Positions 1-6,641 of a DNA stretch of 7,081 bases are shown in pieces. This DNA comes from Shewanellaceae bacterium (GTDB lineage Bacteria; Pseudomonadota; Gammaproteobacteria; Enterobacterales; Shewanellaceae): NCBI GenBank assembly GCA_016779685.1, contig JADHND010000081.1, positions 1-7,081 on the forward strand, in the 5' to 3' direction. The translations under genes and the position numbers were made by a program. Numbering within the stretch: the stretch's first letter is position 1; each line of letters opens with the position of its first letter. The notes beneath the pieces are model-generated. The model made no database searches, was not told where the DNA came from, and saw nothing but the letters and a program-made list of their open reading frames with translations.

Positions 1-379
1 CTTTACCCTTGTAAGAGCCTGTAGTATGACTACGCGAGGCCGATATCGCAGTATTACCAAGAACTGTCACTTGGTGCTCTAATGTTTCGCTCTTCATAGC
101 CGCCAAGTACTTCATATCAGACAACATATGATGATGAGCATATTCATCAGCGCTCCTTTCAACGCGGCCTCCCTCGAAAATGGTGACATCATCCGCTAAC
201 TGCGCTCTAGCCTGTTTTTGATTGCCAGTTTCAAGTGCTTGATGAAATGCCAAAACAACTTTTGCGGCAGGGGTATCTATACCTTTAAACAAACCTTTGT
301 CTTTGTTCTTATCACCATGAGCGTTTGCTGCGAAACTAAACGTCATTAATAAAACGAGTAATATATTTATTGTTTTCAT
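1..379 (-). CDS. Secreted NTF2-like (SnoaL/DUF4440-type) protein, 3' end outside window
   Basis: 126 codons are visible and the frame stays open to the window edge, so the C terminus is missing. Residues 1-20 form a signal peptide (Lys near the start, a Leu/Val/Phe core, then AANA), with predicted cleavage before His21, so the protein should be periplasmic. After a Lys/Asp-rich linker (HGDKNKDKG) comes an NTF2-type start: a helix with FHQALETGN (45-53), then ADDVTIFEGG (62-71), then ERSADEYAHHHMLSDM (74-89). This is the pattern of DUF4440/SnoaL-like proteins, which have a cone-shaped fold used by enzymes and binding proteins alike; I see no proof of a catalytic role. The His82-84/Met85/Met89 cluster and the likely mature N-terminal His could bind metal (inference). 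It starts 21 nt after copD, so it is probably the next gene of the copper operon. The ATG at 379 is preferred over the in-frame ATG at 385 because GAGAG sits 7 nt before 379 but only 1 nt before 385. Function is unknown. Confidence 0.8.
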   Translation of the reverse strand, partial: MKTINILLVLLMTFSFAANAHGDKNKDKGLFKGIDTPAAKVVLAFHQALETGNQKQARAQLADDVTIFEGGRVERSADEYAHHHMLSDMKYLAAMKSETLEHQVTVLGNTAISASRSHTTGSYKGK

Positions 380-386
380 TTTCATT

Positions 387-397
387 CTCTCTTTTAG
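387..397 (-). promoter_or_regulatory. Ribosome binding site of the NTF2-like gene
   Basis: On the minus strand this reads CTAAAAGAGAG. The GAGAG part (387-391) lies 7 nt before the ATG at 379 and only 1 nt before the ATG at 385, which decides for the shorter start. The CTAAAA lead-in resembles the sequence before copC and copD. Confidence 0.55.
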
Positions 398-400
398 GTT

Positions 401-1288
401 TTAATTTGCAGGGCCAACAACACTAGTAAGCACAGCCGTTACAGATAAAATGGCAAAAGCTACTACCATTTCTATCGAGATAGATTTAGATAAAGCCTCT
501 CTGCCTTGACTATTTTTAAGTTGTGGAACGAGTATTAGTTTATGTTTAGCAGCAAGTGCCAAAATAGACACTACAAGGGCCAATTTAAACAACAGTGTTT
601 GTCCGTAACTTGAGCTTATTAGTGCATCAAGACTTCCGACCAATTGAATCACGAGCCAGAGGCCTGCTACCAACAATAGGCTCAATGTAAAACTTCCTTG
701 TTTGCCAAAGCTTTCCATCAGCAAATGAAGTTCTGCATAACTTAGCTGATGGCAAGCCTGTTTTAGTGGCAATAACGCCCCAAACCACCATGCCATAACG
801 AGCACATGCAAAATAAGCAAGCCTTTTTCAATTGTGCCTAACTCAGAAATATGACCCAGTAACGTGAATGAGTATGCAAGGATTAATAAACTCAACATTA
901 AAGCGCTTTGTTTTAAGTACGAGTTCACAGCGAGTTTGAACCTTAAAGCTAAAGCGATTATTGCGGTAACTAGCCCAAGCGCTCGAAGCAAAGCTCCAGT
1001 GCCGACAGAGGAGTCCCACATAATAGCCAATATATCAGCGTCTATCGCCCCCTGAATTCCCTCTTCTGCCATTGCACCAGTACTGGCAAAGAACCAAGTA
1101 ATATTAGCGATCAAAGCCATAACTATATAAGTTCTTATCCACGTTAAATTCGCTATTACAGCATTAGTATGAGATTCATTATTCTCAAATATTTGCCTGA
1201 AAAATGTATAACCAGCAATACAGGCAAAGCCGACGTAAAATACAATTTTTGACAGTACAATGACTGTATTCCAGATATACATTTCCAT
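401..1288 (-). CDS. copD: CopD family copper resistance/transport membrane protein
   Basis: A 295-residue inner-membrane protein of the CopD family. Eight hydrophobic segments are visible at about 6-30, 52-72, 97-118, 127-147, 155-175, 197-218, 229-251 and 270-291, the usual CopD count. Family-like features are LLGHI ending helix 4 (His146), LHVLVMAWWFGALLPL in helix 5 (His161), and YGQTLLFKLALVV in helix 7. CopD is thought to work with periplasmic CopC; in Pseudomonas copCD expression is linked to copper uptake into the cytoplasm, though the mechanism is not settled. It follows copC by 19 nt, and the two are neighbours in many bacteria, sometimes fused. A GTG at 1297 would give 298 residues, but the Shine-Dalgarno AGGCGGT abuts that GTG, while it lies 9 nt before the ATG at 1288, so I choose 1288. 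Family assignment is firm; transport direction is not visible in sequence. Confidence 0.92.
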   Translation of the reverse strand: MEMYIWNTVIVLSKIVFYVGFACIAGYTFFRQIFENNESHTNAVIANLTWIRTYIVMALIANITWFFASTGAMAEEGIQGAIDADILAIMWDSSVGTGALLRALGLVTAIIALALRFKLAVNSYLKQSALMLSLLILAYSFTLLGHISELGTIEKGLLILHVLVMAWWFGALLPLKQACHQLSYAELHLLMESFGKQGSFTLSLLLVAGLWLVIQLVGSLDALISSSYGQTLLFKLALVVSILALAAKHKLILVPQLKNSQGREALSKSISIEMVVAFAILSVTAVLTSVVGPAN

Positions 1289-1297
1289 ATCAATCAC

Positions 1298-1304
1298 ACC
1301 GCCT
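1298..1304 (-). promoter_or_regulatory. Ribosome binding site that decides the copD start
   Basis: The minus strand reads AGGCGGT, a near-consensus Shine-Dalgarno. It directly touches the GTG at 1297, which makes that codon an unlikely start, and lies 9 nt before the ATG at 1288. It falls between the copC stop codon (1310-1308) and copD. Confidence 0.65.
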
Positions 1305-1307
1305 ATT

Positions 1308-1655
1308 TTAGTGAACCATAAAGCCGAAGCTATGTTTCATTTTATGACCATCGTTACCTAAGAAGGTTACATCCACAGCATAGTTTGCAGGAGCTAATTT
1401 AGGTAGTTTCCATGTAAATTTGCTAGTAGCGACTTTAGAAGGCTCGAATCCAAATTTAAATTCTTCGCCTTGTTTATTGGCCAATGAAACTTTTACAACC
1501 CGTACCTCTTTGGTGAACACCAAAGTTAACTCTTCTGGAGGATTCATTAGCATTGCATTATCAGCAGGCACACTTTTTTCAAGATGCACATGCGCAAACA
1601 CCGCACTACTAAAAACGACACTGATTACGGTTAAAAATTTAATTAGTTTTTTCAT
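1308..1655 (-). CDS. copC: CopC-type periplasmic copper-binding protein
   Basis: 115 residues, the usual size of a single-domain CopC. Residues 1-21 are a Sec signal peptide (MKKLIKF, a hydrophobic core, then SSAVFA), with predicted cleavage leaving His22 as the mature N terminus. The mature protein starts HVHLEKSVPADNA, the family signature (A-H-x-x-L-x-x-S-x-P-A). In characterised CopC proteins Cu(II) is held by the N-terminal His and an Asp-x-His pair; here Asp102-Gly-His104 in NDGHKMKHSF fits that pair. The Met-rich loop that forms a separate Cu(I) site in P. syringae CopC is absent (FEPSKVATSKFTWKLP instead), so I predict a Cu(II)-only form. PPEELTLVFTKEV (39-51) is the conserved beta-strand region. 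The ATG at 1655 has AGAGG 5 nt upstream. copD follows directly. Likely roles are Cu(II) binding in the periplasm and delivery to CopD. Confidence 0.93.
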   Translation of the reverse strand: MKKLIKFLTVISVVFSSAVFAHVHLEKSVPADNAMLMNPPEELTLVFTKEVRVVKVSLANKQGEEFKFGFEPSKVATSKFTWKLPKLAPANYAVDVTFLGNDGHKMKHSFGFMVH

Positions 1656-1708
1656 ATTTACCTCTATTTTAGTTTATTGAAATTGCTATTTATGGTTTCT
1701 TAACTTCG
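1656..1708 (-). other. 53-nt gap between cusA and copC
   Basis: This is the longest gap between genes in the window. It is AT-rich and holds the copC ribosome binding site AGAGG (1661-1665). I see no stem-loop with a T-run, so no terminator, and no clear paired -35/-10 boxes. It probably only spaces the Cus module from the CopCD module, although a weak internal promoter or RNA processing site cannot be excluded by eye. Confidence 0.5.
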
Positions 1709-4700
1709 CTAAGCATTACTTTTTAGCTCCGCCTTAGAAAGCTCCTTGTTAAAGGCGTTTAATTCTGGCTTTTTAACGATTGAGTAAATTACTGGGAGCA
1801 CAATAAGAGTGAGTAGCACAGCACTTGTCATTCCGCCTACCATAGGTGCAGCAATACGACTCATAATCTCCGAACCTGTTCCTGTACCATATAAAATGGG
1901 CATCAAGCCGATAATGATTGTTGCAACTGTCATCATTACTGGGCGAACTCGTAAGCCTGCACCGTGCAATAGTGCATCTTGATATGCATCATCAGAGATA
2001 GGTTCAGCTCGCTCTTCAGCTTTTTCCTTAAGCTCAGCAAGTGCCTGATTGAGATAGACCAACATTATCACACCAATCTCAACCGCTACCCCAGCTAGAG
2101 CAATAAAGCCCACGCCAACAGCCACAGAGAAGTTAAACCCTTCCAGATACATCAACCATAAGCCACCAATCATCGCCATCGGCAAGGTAACGATAATGAT
2201 AGCCACCTCACTAAACGCTCTGAAGTTTAAGTAAAGTAGAATAACAATAATGGCGAGTGTTAAAGGCAATACATAGGTGAGCTTTTCTTTCGCTCTTTCC
2301 ATATATTCGTATTGCCCAGCCCAAGTAATTGAATAACCTGCTGGTAGTTTTAGTTTATTAGCCAAGTGTATTTTTGCACTTTCAACATAAGTACCTACGT
2401 CAACACCGTCTATGTCGATAAACGTCCAGCCATTTAATCGAGCATTTTCACTCTTAATCCCCGGCGGACCATTTTCTACTCGGATATCTGCGACATCACC
2501 TAGTGCAATGCGTTGTCCATTTGGTGTTACAACTGGCAACCTTGCAAGCTGCTCTGGAGAATCACGATAATCCTGCGGATAACGTAAGTTAACAGGGTAA
2601 CGCTCTTGACCTTCTACCGTTTGGGTAACGTTCATACCACCAATAGCTGTAGAAACCACTTGTTGAACATCCTCGATGTTTAACCCAAAGCGACTTGCCT
2701 TATCGCGTGAAATATCAACCTTGATATATCGTCCACCTGCAACTCGCTCTGAGTAAACTGATGCTGTGCCTGTAACTTCGGGTAAAATTTGCTCTATTTG
2801 TTGGCCGATTTCCTGAATCACATCAAGCTCTGGTCCGGCGACTTTAATACCCACAGGCGTTTTTATGCCTGTTGCTAACATGTCGATTCGAGTCTTGATT
2901 GGCATAACCCAAGCATTCGTTAAGCCCGGAAACTTAACCAATTTATCAAACTCAGCTTTTAACGATTCAGTAGTCACACCCTCTCGCCACTGCTCTTGTG
3001 GCTTCAATTGAATAAAGGTTTCAATCATGGTTAAAGGTGCAGGATCGGTTGCAGTTTCAGCTCTTCCTACTTTACCAAATACAGTTTCAACTTCTGGCAC
3101 AGTGCGAATAAGCTTGTCTGTTTGCTGCAATAACTCCCTTGCTTTACCAATTGAAATACCGGGATAGGTAGTAGGCATATACATGAGATCGCCTTCATCC
3201 AATGGCGGAATGAATTCACTACCAATTTTATCGACAGGCCAAAAGCCAACGATAGTCACTAATATTGCTGCTACTATTGTCGATTTTGGAAACTTCATGA
3301 CTTGCTTTAAAACAGGCATGTAGATAGCAATCAATAATCGGTTTAACGGGTTTTTCTTTTCAGAAACAACTTTGCCTCGAATAAAGTAGCCCATCAAAAC
3401 AGGCACCAATGTGATCGCCAAACCTGCTGATGCCGCCATTGCATAGGTTTTTGTATAGGCGAGCGGAGAGAACATTCTTCCTTCTTGCGCTTCCAAGATA
3501 AATACAGGTAAAAATGAGACTGTAATGATCAGTAAGCTAAAAAATAGTGCAGGGCCTACTTCACTCGCAGCCTTAGCAACAATTTGCCAGCGATTTTCAT
3601 CTGTTAGTGGTGTTTTCTCCATATGCTTGTGCATATTTTCAATCATCACTATTGCACCATCAGTCATCGCACCAATCGCAATAGCGATACCGCCTAAAGA
3701 CATAATGTTGGCATTGATGCCTTGCATATACATGATAATGAACGACACCAAGATACCTAATGGCAGAGTAACAACTGCCACAATAGATGAGCGAAGATGA
3801 AATAGGAAAGCCACACAGACAATAGCAACGACTGCAAGCTCCTCTAGCAACTTGCTCCAAAGATTATCAACAGCACGATCTATTAACTTCGATCTGTCAT
3901 AAACAGGGACAATCTCCACCCCCTCTGGTAGAGAAGATTTAAGCGATTCAAGTTTTTCTTTTACCCCGTTTATGGTTTGTTGAGCGTTTTCACCAAAGCG
4001 CATAACGACAACACCACCAACAACTTCTCCTTCACCATTTAGCTCTGCGATACCACGGCGCATTTGAGGCCCTAAATTAACGGTAGCAACATCACCAATA
4101 CGCAATGGTGTGCCTTGTTCGTTAATACCAAGTGGAATTTTCTCAATGTCTCCAACTGATTGAATATACCCCGTAGCAGTAACCATATACTCAGCTTCCG
4201 CCATTTCCACAACAGATGCGCCCGTTTCTTTATTGCCTCGTTTAAGTGCCATTTGGATATGACTTAACGGCACGTTATAAGCTCTGAGCTTGTCGGGATC
4301 AACTAGCACTTGATATTGCTTAACCATACCGCCAACGGCGGAAACCTCAGACACGCCCGGTACAGTTTGCAATTCATACTTTAAAAACCAATCTTGAATA
4401 CTTCTTAATTGGCTTAGATCATGGTTTCCAGATTTATCTGTTAAAGCGTAGATGTATACCCAACCCACACCTGTTGCATCAGGCCCTAATTGCGGCTTAG
4501 CTGAATCAGGCAAGCTCGATGCTACTTGGCTTAAGTATTCTAGAACCCGGCTTCTTGCCCAATACAAATCAGTATCGTCATCAAAAATGATATAAACATA
4601 AGAGTCACCAAAAAATGAGTAGCCACGAACAGTTTGCGCTCCCGGTACTGACAACATGGCTGTAGTAAGGGGAAACGTCACTTGATCTTGCACTACTTGT

Positions 4701-4873
4701 GGTGCCTGTCCCGGATAGCTCGTCTTAATTATCACCTGCACATCAGAAAGATCGGGGAGTGCATCTACTGGTGTTTTTTGTAATGAATACAAACCACCAA
4801 ACGCGATAATTAAGGTAATCAACAAAACAAAGAAACGATTGCCGATAGACCATCTAATAATTGATTCAATCAT
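1709..4873 (-). CDS. cusA: CusA family Cu(I)/Ag(I) efflux RND inner-membrane pump
   Basis: 1054 residues, close to E. coli CusA (1047), of the heavy-metal-efflux RND family. It is the proton-driven inner-membrane part of the CusCBA complex and exports Cu(I)/Ag(I) from periplasm or cytoplasm to the outside. A first helix (13-31) is followed by a large periplasmic domain, a helix block at about 339-550, a second periplasmic domain and a last helix block at about 866-1034. The start MIESIIRWSIGNRFFV and motif GAMTDGAIVMIEN (401-413) are typical. The three periplasmic metal-binding methionines of E. coli CusA (M573, M623, M672) match M566 (LMYMPTT), M616 (LTMIETF) and M665 (RIDMLATG). Membrane Met pairs also match (M391, M403, M479, M1004). 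Of the proposed proton-relay residues, Asp405 and Glu932 are kept, but the Lys of E. coli (K984) is Val979 here. The start ATG has GGGAG 7 nt upstream and lies 14 nt after cusB. The protein appears full length and intact. Confidence 0.97.
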   Translation of the reverse strand: MIESIIRWSIGNRFFVLLITLIIAFGGLYSLQKTPVDALPDLSDVQVIIKTSYPGQAPQVVQDQVTFPLTTAMLSVPGAQTVRGYSFFGDSYVYIIFDDDTDLYWARSRVLEYLSQVASSLPDSAKPQLGPDATGVGWVYIYALTDKSGNHDLSQLRSIQDWFLKYELQTVPGVSEVSAVGGMVKQYQVLVDPDKLRAYNVPLSHIQMALKRGNKETGASVVEMAEAEYMVTATGYIQSVGDIEKIPLGINEQGTPLRIGDVATVNLGPQMRRGIAELNGEGEVVGGVVVMRFGENAQQTINGVKEKLESLKSSLPEGVEIVPVYDRSKLIDRAVDNLWSKLLEELAVVAIVCVAFLFHLRSSIVAVVTLPLGILVSFIIMYMQGINANIMSLGGIAIAIGAMTDGAIVMIENMHKHMEKTPLTDENRWQIVAKAASEVGPALFFSLLIITVSFLPVFILEAQEGRMFSPLAYTKTYAMAASAGLAITLVPVLMGYFIRGKVVSEKKNPLNRLLIAIYMPVLKQVMKFPKSTIVAAILVTIVGFWPVDKIGSEFIPPLDEGDLMYMPTTYPGISIGKARELLQQTDKLIRTVPEVETVFGKVGRAETATDPAPLTMIETFIQLKPQEQWREGVTTESLKAEFDKLVKFPGLTNAWVMPIKTRIDMLATGIKTPVGIKVAGPELDVIQEIGQQIEQILPEVTGTASVYSERVAGGRYIKVDISRDKASRFGLNIEDVQQVVSTAIGGMNVTQTVEGQERYPVNLRYPQDYRDSPEQLARLPVVTPNGQRIALGDVADIRVENGPPGIKSENARLNGWTFIDIDGVDVGTYVESAKIHLANKLKLPAGYSITWAGQYEYMERAKEKLTYVLPLTLAIIVILLYLNFRAFSEVAIIIVTLPMAMIGGLWLMYLEGFNFSVAVGVGFIALAGVAVEIGVIMLVYLNQALAELKEKAEERAEPISDDAYQDALLHGAGLRVRPVMMTVATIIIGLMPILYGTGTGSEIMSRIAAPMVGGMTSAVLLTLIVLPVIYSIVKKPELNAFNKELSKAELKSNA

Positions 4874-4885
4874 TATTTTTCTCCC
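4871..4885 (-). promoter_or_regulatory. Ribosome binding site and start of cusA, copy of the cusB one
   Basis: The minus strand reads GGGAGAAAAATAATG, with GGGAG 7 nt before the ATG. The last 14 bases are identical to the initiation region of cusB at 6628-6641. Confidence 0.75.
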
Positions 4886-4887
4886 AC

Positions 4888-6630
4888 TTAATGATTAGAA
4901 TGATCAACAGCAGCTTTATTTTCCTTGCCGTGTTGTTCATCTGATTCAAGAGAAATGTCAGTGATAACTAAGTCATCTCTAACCTCAAAAGTGAAAGTGA
5001 CATTATCACCGACATTGAAATCAACCATTTCTATATTGTCCGCGACGATAAAATCCATCGTCGCAGCAGGTCTATCCCATTTCTCTATTGGGCCTCTGCT
5101 AATATTTAGAATCCGTGTATCAATATCAATCGCATTGATCAAACCTGATACTGTTGCTGATGATACTTCAGGCTCACTCATGATATGAATTCCAGTAATT
5201 TCATATCCACCGTCTTCGGTTTTGCTCACTTCAAAGTGCAAAGATTGACCTGACTTTAATGAGTCAATATCGACTTTTTCAGCCACAGTAAAATCCATAA
5301 CCATTTCAGGCCAATCCCAAGCTTCAGCAGGGCCATGTGAAATATTAACCATGCGGTGCCCTGCCATAACACTATTAACATCCCCTTGCATCCAAACAGA
5401 GTTAGGCACTTCATCATGAGTCATTCGTTTAAAGTCAGAGCTTTTACTTGATTCAGAATCAATCAAGAATTGGGCAGATGTCACCACAACGTCATCTTCA
5501 TTTAAGCCGTCTAATATTTCGATGCTGTCGATATCAACCCGGCCAATAGTCACTTCAATAGATTTAAATTGCCCATCACCTAACGCAAGTACTACTCTGT
5601 CCTGTTTACCTGTTCTAATAACGGCTTCTTTAGGCACGAGGATGGTGCTATCAGCTTGATTAGCGTGAATAGAGACTTGTGCAAACATATTTGGTTTTAA
5701 TTGATAGTCTGTGTTATCAAATTTCAATCTCACTCGGAGTGTGCGTGTTTTACTGTTCAATGTTGGATAAACATAATCAACGACACCAGCCCAGTCCTCA
5801 CCGGGTAAATAATCCAGTGTCATTGATACAGGAAGTCCTTTTTTAATTAAGGCTGCGTCACGTTCAAACACTTCTGCTTCAACCCAAACTTGATCTAGCT
5901 GGCCAATGCTTAATAAGGTGTTTCCCGGCTTTACATAAAAACCTTCTCTAACCTTCAAACCATCGACAACACCTGCTTGTGGTGAATAAAAGGTAATTGT
6001 TTGTTGAACCTTTCGTGTCTTTTCTAGCTTTTGAATGAAATCTGAAGAAAGCTGTAACGCTTTAAGGCGATCTTTGGCTGCTGAAATTAAGGAACTATTA
6101 TCGCGCTTTAACGCTATTAACAGTTCTTCTTGCGCGTTAACTAACTGAGGAGAATAGAGCGTATAAAGAGGCTGCCCTTTCTCTACAGGGTTACCTGCTG
6201 CTTTGATGTAAAGTTTTTCAATCCAGCCATCAACCCGTGGGTGGATATGAATTAGCTTATCTTCATCATATTGAACGTAACCTACCGTTGAGATTTCAGT
6301 ATGCATATTTTTCAGTTCAACAGGTGCAGTGCGAACCCCAAGGTTATTCACTACATGAGGCGCAATTTTTACTGCTCCGGGGCCAAAGTCATCACCAGAT
6401 GATCCTTCCTCATACACAGGAATTAAATCCATCCCCATAGGCGACTTACCGGGCTTGTCCCGGCGGTAATTAGAATCCATCGGTGCAACCCAATACAGAG
6501 GCTTTTTTTCTCCTGATGTTGCTTCATTACTATTACTGTTTGAGCCAGTACCTTGATATAAACTCAATGCTCCAACACCAAGTGCTGCCCCAATGATGAT
6601 GGCAATAATTGTTTTTGTATTCGTTGACAT
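4888..6630 (-). CDS. cusB: CusB-type periplasmic adaptor with two C-terminal CusF-like domains
   Basis: 580 residues; E. coli CusB has 407, and the extra length is C-terminal. It is the membrane-fusion subunit linking CusA to the outer-membrane factor and handing metal to the pump. Residues 7-25 form an uncleaved-looking membrane anchor with no lipobox Cys. A Ser/Asn-rich linker leads to a heavy-metal-binding domain (46-73, YWVAPMDSNYRRDKPGKS then PMGMDLIP), where M51, M65 and M67 match the Cu(I)/Ag(I) methionines of E. coli CusB (M49, M64, M66). Next come a barrel-sandwich (lipoyl) half (about 120-165), a helical hairpin (163-208), the second lipoyl half (209-245), a beta barrel (246-320) and a membrane-proximal domain (325-395). 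Two CusF-like domains follow at 413-484 and 493-562, then a short tail with three His. The start ATG overlaps the stop of the upstream gene by one base (TAATG), with GGAG 7 nt upstream, suggesting coupled translation. Confidence 0.95.
   Translation of the reverse strand: MSTNTKTIIAIIIGAALGVGALSLYQGTGSNSNSNEATSGEKKPLYWVAPMDSNYRRDKPGKSPMGMDLIPVYEEGSSGDDFGPGAVKIAPHVVNNLGVRTAPVELKNMHTEISTVGYVQYDEDKLIHIHPRVDGWIEKLYIKAAGNPVEKGQPLYTLYSPQLVNAQEELLIALKRDNSSLISAAKDRLKALQLSSDFIQKLEKTRKVQQTITFYSPQAGVVDGLKVREGFYVKPGNTLLSIGQLDQVWVEAEVFERDAALIKKGLPVSMTLDYLPGEDWAGVVDYVYPTLNSKTRTLRVRLKFDNTDYQLKPNMFAQVSIHANQADSTILVPKEAVIRTGKQDRVVLALGDGQFKSIEVTIGRVDIDSIEILDGLNEDDVVVTSAQFLIDSESSKSSDFKRMTHDEVPNSVWMQGDVNSVMAGHRMVNISHGPAEAWDWPEMVMDFTVAEKVDIDSLKSGQSLHFEVSKTEDGGYEITGIHIMSEPEVSSATVSGLINAIDIDTRILNISRGPIEKWDRPAATMDFIVADNIEMVDFNVGDNVTFTFEVRDDLVITDISLESDEQHGKENKAAVDHSNH
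4945..5394 (-). repeat. Tandem CusF-like domains within cusB (one intact, one degenerate)
   Basis: Two related domains of about 70 residues follow each other at CusB residues 413-484 (5179-5394) and 493-562 (4945-5154). Core segments align without gaps: NISHGPAEAWDWPEMVMDF in the first, NISRGPIEKWDRPAATMDF in the second. CusF binds Cu(I)/Ag(I) through one His, one Trp (cation-pi) and two Met. The first domain has all four (H432, W440, M443, M445). In the second these are R512, R520, A523 and M525, so only one Met remains. The repeat is at protein level; the DNA copies have diverged. Confidence 0.88.
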
Positions 6631-6641
6631 TATTTTTCTCC
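6628..6641 (-). promoter_or_regulatory. Ribosome binding site and TAATG overlap at the cusB start
   Basis: The minus strand reads GGAGAAAAATAATG. GGAG lies inside the last codons of the outer-membrane factor gene, 7 nt before the cusB ATG, and the upstream stop TAA (6632-6630) shares its last A with that ATG. This arrangement is typical of translational coupling. Confidence 0.8.

Noticed and set aside
864..1055. Plus-strand open frame opposite copD
   Set aside because: Lies wholly within copD on the other strand, with no recognisable domain or convincing ribosome binding site.
1295..1297. GTG as copD start
   Set aside because: The Shine-Dalgarno AGGCGGT is directly adjacent, leaving no spacer; the ATG at 1288 has a normal 9-nt spacer.
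1420..1680. Plus-strand open frame opposite copC
   Set aside because: Covers the copC coding strand in reverse; composition is that of an antisense shadow.
1656..1708. Terminator or promoter between cusA and copC
   Set aside because: No GC-rich stem followed by a T-run, and no paired promoter boxes; AT-rich hexamers alone are not evidence.
3525..3800. Plus-strand open frame with hydrophobic stretches opposite cusA
   Set aside because: Hydrophobicity comes from the antisense of CusA membrane helices; CusA is intact and clearly the real gene.
4945..5154. Second CusF domain as an intact metal site using W518
   Set aside because: W518 aligns with W438 of the first repeat, not with the metal-contacting W440; the true position is R520, and the His and first Met are also lost.
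4925..5188. Plus-strand open frame opposite the end of cusB
   Set aside because: Sits opposite the second CusF domain, whose protein-level homology to the first shows which strand is coding.
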